Origin: JBBSUX01 sp038234045 | GTDB lineage: Bacteria; Pseudomonadota; Gammaproteobacteria; Burkholderiales; Burkholderiaceae_C | Length of the DNA stretch: 11,941 nt | Assembly (NCBI GenBank): GCA_038234045.1 | Contig: JBBSUX010000088.1 | Coordinates: 1 to 11,941, forward strand | Direction of reading: 5' to 3' | Shown: one piece after another, positions 6,208 to 11,941 of the stretch | Layout: each line of letters starts with the position of its first letter | Numbering within the stretch: the stretch's first letter is position 1 | The notes under the pieces: generated by a model | Databases searched by the model: none | The model's input: the letters and a program-made list of their open reading frames with translations, nothing else | What the model was told of the DNA's origin: nothing | Program-made: the position numbers and the translations under genes

Positions 6208-7428
6208 TCAAGAAAGCGCAGGGCGCTTTACCTCTTCATCCGTCCAGGCGGCGTCGAGTAGACGGCGCACAGGAGCAGGCACGCCCATGCCGGGCAGGCT
6301 TTCGCGCGTCGCCCATCGCACGGCGGCAGGCTGCGCATCGTCGGTGCCGCCCTCGCCGTGGCCATCACCGTCGGAGGCATCGGACTCGGCCACACGGTGC
6401 GGTGCGTAGGCAAGCCCAACCGATTCGGGTGCCACGTCATCCGCCGCAGCATGTACGCCCACCCACAACGCGTGCAGATGCAGATCCTTGTGCGTCAACA
6501 CATGCACAAATGGCGCATCAGCCCGGAGTAGCGCAGCTCCGGCCGGCAAGCTCGCAAGAGCCGCACTTTCGTCGGTGAACACCGGCGGGCAATACAAACC
6601 AGCCCAGATGCCTCGTGAGAGCCGCCTGTGGAGGGCAATGCGGCCGAGCGGATCCCGCAGCAGCAATAGCCACCAGGATTCGCTGCTCCTGCGTATCACC
6701 CGACTGCGTACCGGATAGGTTTCGGGGCGGCCTTGTACGCGGGCAACACATCCATCTGCCAGCGGGCAAAGCAGACACAGCGGTTTTTTAGGTAGACACA
6801 CCGTGGCACCCAGATCCATCAGCCCTTGCGTGTAGCGCGGCATGCGGTCCGCAAGCTCGGGCATCGATCCTTGCGGGAGCAAAGCCGTGGCTTCTTTCCA
6901 CAACGCTCTTTCGTTAACGGGGCGAGCGAGATCGGCATCGAAGCCAAGAACGCGGGTCAGCACGCGCCGCACGTTGGCGTCCAGAATGGCGACCCGCTCG
7001 CCGAAGCAGAAAGCCGCGATGGCTCCGGCCGTGGAACGGCCGATACCGGGCAAGGTGGCGAGCACCGCAGCACTACGCGGAAAAGCCCCGCCATGCTGCT
7101 CCATCACGATCTGCGCGCAACGGTGCAGATTGCGTGCCCGGCTGTAGTAGCCCAGACCGCTCCAGAGCTCCATCACGGTGTCGGTCGGTGCCGCAGCCAG
7201 CGCGGCCACATCGGGAAGCCGCGTGACGAATCGCTCGAAGTATCCGAGCACGGTCGCCACCTGGGTTTGCTGCAACATGATTTCCGACAACCACACCCGG
7301 TACGGATCGCGGCTTTGTTGCCAGGGCAGCGTGTGCCGTCCGTGACCGGCCTGCCAGCTGTTGACTCGTTGCCAGATAGGCAGCGCGACTACCGGCGATG
7401 GCAGCAAGCGCTGCGCTCCCCGCTTCAC
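6208..7428 (-). CDS. mutY: A/G-specific adenine glycosylase MutY
   Basis: A 406-residue base-excision repair enzyme that removes adenine mispaired with 8-oxoguanine. The catalytic domain shows SEIMLQQTQV with the catalytic Glu49 and GLGYYSRARNL. The helix-hairpin-helix LPGIG (126-130) is followed by GRSTAGAI, and ILDANVRRV carries the catalytic Asp150. The iron-sulfur ligands are Cys211, 218, 221 and 227, spaced C-x6-C-x2-C-x5-C exactly as in E. coli. The C-terminal NUDIX-like domain has FVHVLTHKDLHL (307-318), the 8-oxoG-sensing loop. It is longer than E. coli MutY (350), partly from an acidic, Gly-rich insert at about 346-368. The start is a GTG overlapping the GTPase stop (GTGA, 7425-7428), which suggests translational coupling. 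Third gene of the mutM-GTPase-mutY set. Confidence 0.96.
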   Translation of the reverse strand: MKRGAQRLLPSPVVALPIWQRVNSWQAGHGRHTLPWQQSRDPYRVWLSEIMLQQTQVATVLGYFERFVTRLPDVAALAAAPTDTVMELWSGLGYYSRARNLHRCAQIVMEQHGGAFPRSAAVLATLPGIGRSTAGAIAAFCFGERVAILDANVRRVLTRVLGFDADLARPVNERALWKEATALLPQGSMPELADRMPRYTQGLMDLGATVCLPKKPLCLLCPLADGCVARVQGRPETYPVRSRVIRRSSESWWLLLLRDPLGRIALHRRLSRGIWAGLYCPPVFTDESAALASLPAGAALLRADAPFVHVLTHKDLHLHALWVGVHAAADDVAPESVGLAYAPHRVAESDASDGDGHGEGGTDDAQPAAVRWATRESLPGMGVPAPVRRLLDAAWTDEEVKRPALS

Positions 7429-9449
7429 ACCGAGGTGGCAGCAGCAGCTGGTCGGGTGGTGGGGGCGGTAGAAGACGATGGCGCGTCGCCCCCGGAAGCC
7501 ATTTCGCTTGCGTCATCGACACCGGCAACTTCATCGACGAAAGCCACTTGCCGCCGCGCTTCAGCTTCCAGAGCGGTGAACCGCGCGGTCTGGGCCTGCA
7601 GCTCGTCCATGCGTTCCCCAAGACTTGACGCTGCATGCTGAATACGGTCAATCGCCTCGATGCGGCGCTCGAACCCCTGGCGCCGTTCCTTCAGCTGCGC
7701 ATTCACCGGGGACAACGATGCGCGGCTCCAAGCTTCGAGATCAAGCGACGCGTCAGTAAGCACAGTCTGCACCCTGGCACCCAACGCTTGCGCCAGGCGC
7801 GTTGCGTAGCCGGATTGCGCAAGCTTCATCACATGGCCGATTCCCACGGTGTGGAAATGAGCGCGTGCGATCGCCGAGACCTCGGCTTCGCGTGCCGACA
7901 AATCGGGCGCGGCCGGCACCTGCAACGCAAAGCCGAACTCTGCGTTGAGCTGCCGGAAGCTCGCATCGAGCATGGTGCTGATCTCGGCCGCCGTGGCGCG
8001 CGCACGCGCAAGTCGGGCAATCGATTGGGCAAACGCTGATTCATAGGCCCGCCGGGCGCCGAGCTTGAATCCGGGTTGGGAGAGCACCTGACGCATCTCT
8101 GTGAATTCCTGCAGGCTCACCTGGCTGCTGAGCTCGTTCTTGGCAGCAACCAGCAATTTCAGATGCACTGATCGCAGCGCGTTCAGCCGCGCTTCGCTGG
8201 TATTGAATTCGTCCTGCTCCTGCGACACCCGCAGCCGCATGCCGGCGATGACGTTGGCATTCTTGCCGCGCAGACTGCGCAGCTCGAGCATCTGCTCGTC
8301 CACTTCACGGCGGCGCAATGTCAGGGTTCGGGACGTCTCCTGCAGCATTTTTTCAAGCCCGGTTCGCACGGCGCCGCGCAGGATCGCGTGGCGGCGGCGC
8401 ACGATGCCTTCGGCCAATACCGTCTCCAGCACTGGCAGGCCGCTGGCCTGGAGCAGCTTGGCGTCGCCCTGGATACGCGCCACGAGGCCGCGCTGGGCTG
8501 AAACCGGTATCACCTGCGCGGGAGTCACACCAAGCAATGCGGCGGACGACGCGCGCTGCCGCTCGGTCTGCTCGCGCACCTGGCGTGCACTGGAAATGCC
8601 GTCCCAGAGCACGTCGATCTTGTTGAGCACCACGATCCGCGCATCGGCGCGTGTGGCGTCGCCCGCAGCCGTCGCCAGGTGCTCCTGCCACAGACCCAGA
8701 TCGGAGCGGGTGACACCGGCATCTGCCGCCAACAGGAACACGCTGGCATGCGCGTCGGCCAGCAACTGCACGGTGAGTTCAGGCTCTGCCCCGATTGCAT
8801 TCAGGCCCGGCGTATCCAGCACGACGAGTCCCTGGCGCAACAAGGGATGGTCGATGTTGACAAGCGCATGACGCCACATCGGCACTTCGACCAGATTGTC
8901 GGCGCCGGCGACAGGGTTGTCGACAGGATGCTCATCGTCCCAGAAGCCGAGCGCGCGGGCAGCCGCAATCGACACCCGGCGTGTCTCGGCGACGGTTTCC
9001 AGGGCTTTGGCCATCTGGGCAGGATCGGCCGCATCGAGCGCGACATGCGTCCAGGCATCAGGCATTTCGCGCCAGGCAGAAAGCGGCCGCGTTTCAAGCC
9101 GGGTTTCGATCGGCAGCAGGCGAAGGCTTGGTGCGACAGCTTCGTCGAAGGCGAGCTCGGTCGGGCACATCGTGGTGCGCCCCGCAGCGGCCGGCACGAT
9201 GCGGCGGCCGAGATGCGCGAAGAAGATCGCGTTGATGAGTTCCGATTTTCCGCGCGAGAATTCGGCGACGAAGGCCACCACCACCTTGTCGTGGGCAAGA
9301 CCTTCGGCGATCCGTTCGAGCCGGGTCGCCAAGTGGGCTTCCGAAAGGCGCTCGCTCCGCAGCCATTCAGCAACCTGCGTCAAGCGCTCGGCGGTACGGG
9401 CGCGCCATCTGCCATGGTGGTCAAGCTTTTCGGTAAACGAATGGTTCAA
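7425..9449 (-). CDS. Dynamin-superfamily GTPase between mutM and mutY
   Basis: A 674-residue protein with an N-terminal dynamin-type GTPase domain. The P-loop is AEFSRGKS (62-69), and the switch-I threonines are T92/T93 in GRTTMCPTEL. G3 is DTPG (212-215), G4 is NKID (276-279), and a possible G5 is VSAQ (316-319). The first P-loop position is Ala instead of the usual Gly. Residues about 365-440 and 585-640 look like helical stalk or coiled coil, and the last 35 residues are a Ser/Thr/Pro/Ala tail. I see no transmembrane segment. Bacterial dynamin-like proteins bind and remodel membranes; this one's target is unknown. The start is uncertain: TTG at 9449 has no ATG alternative nearby and lies 57 nt after the mutM stop. 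The stop overlaps the mutY start by 4 nt. Confidence 0.88.
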   Translation of the reverse strand: MNHSFTEKLDHHGRWRARTAERLTQVAEWLRSERLSEAHLATRLERIAEGLAHDKVVVAFVAEFSRGKSELINAIFFAHLGRRIVPAAAGRTTMCPTELAFDEAVAPSLRLLPIETRLETRPLSAWREMPDAWTHVALDAADPAQMAKALETVAETRRVSIAAARALGFWDDEHPVDNPVAGADNLVEVPMWRHALVNIDHPLLRQGLVVLDTPGLNAIGAEPELTVQLLADAHASVFLLAADAGVTRSDLGLWQEHLATAAGDATRADARIVVLNKIDVLWDGISSARQVREQTERQRASSAALLGVTPAQVIPVSAQRGLVARIQGDAKLLQASGLPVLETVLAEGIVRRRHAILRGAVRTGLEKMLQETSRTLTLRRREVDEQMLELRSLRGKNANVIAGMRLRVSQEQDEFNTSEARLNALRSVHLKLLVAAKNELSSQVSLQEFTEMRQVLSQPGFKLGARRAYESAFAQSIARLARARATAAEISTMLDASFRQLNAEFGFALQVPAAPDLSAREAEVSAIARAHFHTVGIGHVMKLAQSGYATRLAQALGARVQTVLTDASLDLEAWSRASLSPVNAQLKERRQGFERRIEAIDRIQHAASSLGERMDELQAQTARFTALEAEARRQVAFVDEVAGVDDASEMASGGDAPSSSTAPTTRPAAAATSV

Positions 9450-9506
9450 GTGCGCCGCCGTGGTGAGTCGTTGATAAATGGTACCCCGCCGCGCTTTCGC
9501 AAAGGC

Positions 9507-10322
9507 TCAGGACTTCTGGCAGCTAGGGCAGAAGAAGCTCGAACGCTGCCCCTGGCGGATCATGCGCACCGGCGTCGCGCACAGCCGGCATGGCAGGCCG
9601 GCGCGGTTGTACACCATCGCCTCGAGCTGGAAATGCCCGGCCTTGCCTTCGGCGCTGGAGAAGTCTCTCAGTGTGCTGCCGCCGGTTGCCACCGCACGCG
9701 CCAGCACCTCACGAACGGCGCGCCAAAGACGCAGGCTGCGCGGCCGGCTCAGGCGCGAAGCCGCAAGCGTCGGCCGGATGCCCGCGTGAAAGAGCGCCTC
9801 CGATGCATAGATGTTGCCGACTCCCACCACGACATTGCCTGAGAGCAGCACCTGTTTGATGGGCGCGGTGCGGCGCTTGAGGCCCTGAAAGAAAAGCTCG
9901 GGGTCGAAATCATCAGCCAGTGGCTCGGCACCGAGACGGCCCAACAGCTTCTGTGCAACAGGGGAAGCTTCGTCCTCGGTGAACACGGCTGCGCCGAAGC
10001 GTCGCGGATCGTGCAGCCGCAAGGTGCCGCGGCTCGTGACCAGATCGAAGTGGTCGTGCACGCCGGCGGGGCCCGGATCGTTCATGAACGACAGGCTGCC
10101 CGACATGCCCAGATGCAGCAGTAGCAAGCCGCCATCAAGCTCAAGCAACAGGTATTTGCCTCGTCGACGCACGCGGATGACGCACAGGCCCGCCAACGTT
10201 TCGGGAGGCACTCCCAAGGCCCAGCGCAGCGGCTTGCCCATACGTACATCCAGAATCCGCGCCGAGGCGATGCGATCGGCAAAGCTCAGGCGTGTGACTT
10301 CGACTTCCGGCAGTTCAGGCAT
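9507..10322 (-). CDS. mutM: Formamidopyrimidine-DNA glycosylase / AP lyase MutM (Fpg)
   Basis: A 271-residue bifunctional glycosylase that excises 8-oxoguanine and FaPy lesions and cuts the abasic site by beta/delta-elimination. The mature N-terminus PELPEVEV supplies the Schiff-base Pro2 and Glu3. This fixes the ATG at 10322, although the frame is open further upstream. Lys56 in RRGKYLLLEL, HDPRRFG (105-110), the helix-two-turn-helix motif VVGVGNIYASEALF (165-178), and the C-terminal zinc finger C245-x2-C248...C265-x2-C268, with QGQRSSFF before the second pair, are all present. Length is normal (E. coli 269). No strong Shine-Dalgarno sequence is seen. It is the first gene of the minus-strand mutM-GTPase-mutY set and divergent from the TPR gene, with a 149-bp shared upstream region. 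Confidence 0.97.
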   Translation of the reverse strand: MPELPEVEVTRLSFADRIASARILDVRMGKPLRWALGVPPETLAGLCVIRVRRRGKYLLLELDGGLLLLHLGMSGSLSFMNDPGPAGVHDHFDLVTSRGTLRLHDPRRFGAAVFTEDEASPVAQKLLGRLGAEPLADDFDPELFFQGLKRRTAPIKQVLLSGNVVVGVGNIYASEALFHAGIRPTLAASRLSRPRSLRLWRAVREVLARAVATGGSTLRDFSSAEGKAGHFQLEAMVYNRAGLPCRLCATPVRMIRQGQRSSFFCPSCQKS

Positions 10323-10459
10323 GGGGCTATGAGGAATTGCGAAACGGACGGATCCGCACCGGGAATGCAGGTGATTGCGCAGCTGGATGTACGCTGGCGG
10401 CAGCGCGCTCGCCGGCGGTGCTGACACACGCACCTACAAACGGGCTTTCAGCGTTCAAT

Positions 10460-10465
10460 TATTAT
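10460..10465 (+). promoter_or_regulatory. Possible -10 element of the TPR gene
   Basis: TATTAT matches the sigma-70 -10 consensus at 5 of 6 positions and lies in an AT-rich patch within GC-rich DNA. Transcription would begin about at the ATG (10472), giving a nearly leaderless mRNA, consistent with the lack of a Shine-Dalgarno sequence. No good -35 box is found at 16-18 bp, so this is tentative. Confidence 0.3.
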
Positions 10466-10471
10466 GGTTCG

Positions 10472-11941
10472 ATGAAGCTTCACCGCATTGCCGCTGCCGC
10501 CGGCCTGACCGCCTGTCTGGCAACGATTCCGCTCCTCTCCCAAGCGCAAACCGCGCAGAGCACGCCCAGCGACGCAACCGTCCCGGCGATGCCTGTGCGG
10601 CCGACCGATCCAGTTCTCGCTCAGCCGGCCAATCCTTCTTCTCCAGCTGCGGCCGAAAAGGTCGATCATTCGCCCGCAGGCCCCTCCACGGACGATGCGG
10701 CCCGGCAGGCCCAGCTGATCTATGAAGTGCTGCTGGGCGAGCTCAACGCCGACAGCGGCAACCCTGGCACCGGCTTTTCGCTGCTGCTGGATGCGGCTCG
10801 CAGAAACAACGATGCGGGCCTGTTTAAACGCGCGACCGAAGTCGCCCTGGAGGCGCGCTCCGGCGAATCTGCCTTGCGTGCCGCGCGGGCATGGGCAACT
10901 GCGCAGCCCAATTCGCGCGAGGCCAATCGCTATGTGCTTCAGATTCTTGTTGCGCTCAACCGGGTGCCGGAATCCGCTGTGCCACTGGAGCGCGAGCTGG
11001 CGCTGGGCGGGCCGCTCTCCCGCGCGGTCACCTATGCAGCGATTCCGCCGGTTTATGCCCGGGTGACGGACAAGGCAGCCGCAGCAGCCGTGGTTGAAAA
11101 GGCCTTGGCGCAGGATCTGGCCAATCCGGCGACTCCTGCGGACGGTGTCGCTGCCTGGGTTGCGGTGGGACGGATGCGGTTGGCAGCGGGCGATTCCGCT
11201 GGCACGCTGGAAGCAGCACAGAAGGCGCAGGGGTTCGACCCAGATGCCGAAGGCCCTGCCCTGCTGGCCCTGCCGCTGGTTTCGCCAACACAACCGCTGG
11301 CAGAACCGATCGTTCGGCGCTACCTGGAAACCGGCAACGCACTGCCCGTATTCCGGCTCGAGTTCGCGCGCTTGTTGATGGAAGGCGATCGCAGCGCCGA
11401 TGCAGCCATCGTTCTGGCCGCGCTCAGCATCGAACATCCGGAATTTCCGGAAGGATGGCTGCTTCGCGGCTCACTCGAAGCGCAGGAAGGCCACTACGAC
11501 CTTGCACAGACATCGATCCAGAGGTACCTCGATCTCAACGACGCGCAGCTTGCTGGAGCCAAGCCGGACCCGGCCCGCAGCCGGGTGATGAGTCAGGCCT
11601 ATGTGGTCATGTCGCAGATTGCCGAGAAGCGCGGCGACATGGCGCAAGCCCGTTCCTGGCTCGACAAAGTGACAAGCCCCGATGTAGTCATTGCCGCCAC
11701 CCTGCGGCGCGCCAACCTTCTGGCCAAAAGCGGCAAGCTCGAGGAAGCGCGCGAACTGATCCGCAACATACCGGAGCGAACCCCGGCGGACGCCCATCTG
11801 AAGATGCAGGCTGAAGTACAGCTGTTGCGCGACAACGGCAGGCAGGCTGATGCCTTCAAGCTGCTGCAGCAGCAGCAAAAGGCACATCCTGAAGATGCCG
11901 ATCTGCTCTACGACCTTGCGATGGGTGCCGAGCAGCTCGGC
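10472..11941 (+). CDS. Exported TPR-repeat protein (partial, runs off the window)
   Basis: An open frame of 490 codons from ATG to the last base, without a stop. Residues 1-25 form a signal peptide: basic MKLHR, a hydrophobic core, and a type I site after SQA (25/26). LTAC at 12-15 also resembles a lipobox, but hydrophobic residues continue after the Cys, so I favour the soluble form. A Pro/Ser/Ala-rich linker (about 27-70) follows, then an alpha-helical array of degenerate tetratricopeptide-like units rich in Ala, Leu and Glu, for example LIYEVLLGEL (about 82-91), PEGWLLRGSLEAQEGHYDLA and EKRGDMAQARSWLDK. The likely role is a periplasmic or outer-membrane-associated protein scaffold. In Burkholderiales a TPR gene divergent from mutM is commonly followed by lolB and ispE, which suggests a cell-envelope role; those genes lie outside this window. 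Confidence 0.85.
   Translation, partial: MKLHRIAAAAGLTACLATIPLLSQAQTAQSTPSDATVPAMPVRPTDPVLAQPANPSSPAAAEKVDHSPAGPSTDDAARQAQLIYEVLLGELNADSGNPGTGFSLLLDAARRNNDAGLFKRATEVALEARSGESALRAARAWATAQPNSREANRYVLQILVALNRVPESAVPLERELALGGPLSRAVTYAAIPPVYARVTDKAAAAAVVEKALAQDLANPATPADGVAAWVAVGRMRLAAGDSAGTLEAAQKAQGFDPDAEGPALLALPLVSPTQPLAEPIVRRYLETGNALPVFRLEFARLLMEGDRSADAAIVLAALSIEHPEFPEGWLLRGSLEAQEGHYDLAQTSIQRYLDLNDAQLAGAKPDPARSRVMSQAYVVMSQIAEKRGDMAQARSWLDKVTSPDVVIAATLRRANLLAKSGKLEEARELIRNIPERTPADAHLKMQAEVQLLRDNGRQADAFKLLQQQQKAHPEDADLLYDLAMGAEQLG

Noticed and set aside
7436..7475. Imperfect GGTGG/GCAGCAG simple sequence
   Set aside because: It is the Ala/Pro/Thr-rich C-terminal tail of the GTPase read on the other strand; no independent signal.
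8679..9842. A 387-residue open frame on the plus strand
   Set aside because: It runs antisense through the dynamin-like GTPase and into mutM. The minus-strand proteins carry clear motifs; this one has none and only reflects high GC codon bias.
10323..10433. Upstream extension of the mutM frame by 37 residues
   Set aside because: MutM requires proline as residue 2 for catalysis. Only the ATG at 10322, giving MPELPEVE, is compatible.
10448..11437. A 329-residue open frame on the minus strand
   Set aside because: It is antisense to the TPR gene, whose plus-strand frame has a signal peptide and helical repeats and stays open to the window end. The antisense product (rich in Arg, Gly, Cys, Gln) resembles no protein family.

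Overview
The window looks like chromosomal core sequence of a high-GC betaproteobacterium, most likely Burkholderiales and probably Comamonadaceae (Acidovorax/Polaromonas/Variovorax type). Two things point there. One is the mutM / divergent secreted TPR gene arrangement, which I recall as typical of this order, usually followed by lolB and ispE. The other is several copies of a short AT-richer palindromic intergenic repeat built round AGCGCTT...AAGCGCT, of a kind common between genes in that family. The assignment is from memory and by eye; no search was run. There is no phage, IS element, CRISPR array, tRNA or rRNA that I can see.

Layout. 1-228: 3' end of an Smr-domain gene (+), whose stop codon lies in repeat copy A. 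285-725: group II truncated haemoglobin (-). 750-1106: gene-free stretch with a degenerate repeat copy D. 1107-1445 and 1461-2399: thioredoxin-fold protein and CDF metal exporter (+), 15 nt apart and probably one transcript. 2456-2511: repeat copy B between convergent genes. 2553-5075: 840-residue duplicated FtsX/MacB-type ABC permease (-). 5148-5203: repeat copy C. 5247-5270: a terminator-like hairpin. 5329-5889: PfpI/DJ-1 family protein (-). 5890-6207: no gene recognised. 6208-7428, 7425-9449 and 9507-10322: mutY, a dynamin-like GTPase and mutM, all on the minus strand, transcribed mutM then GTPase then mutY. 10472 to the window end: exported TPR protein (+), open to the last base.

How the genes relate. 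MutM and MutY are the two glycosylases of the 8-oxoguanine (GO) repair system. MutM removes 8-oxoG opposite C, and MutY removes A misincorporated opposite 8-oxoG. Here they flank a dynamin-superfamily GTPase in an apparent operon, and the GTPase stop overlaps the mutY start by 4 nt (GTGA). That arrangement is the most interesting gene-level feature: it suggests, without proving, that a membrane-acting GTPase is co-produced with oxidative DNA repair. The truncated haemoglobin, WCGYC thioredoxin-like protein and PfpI-family protein fit a general redox/stress theme, but nothing in the sequence shows they are co-regulated.
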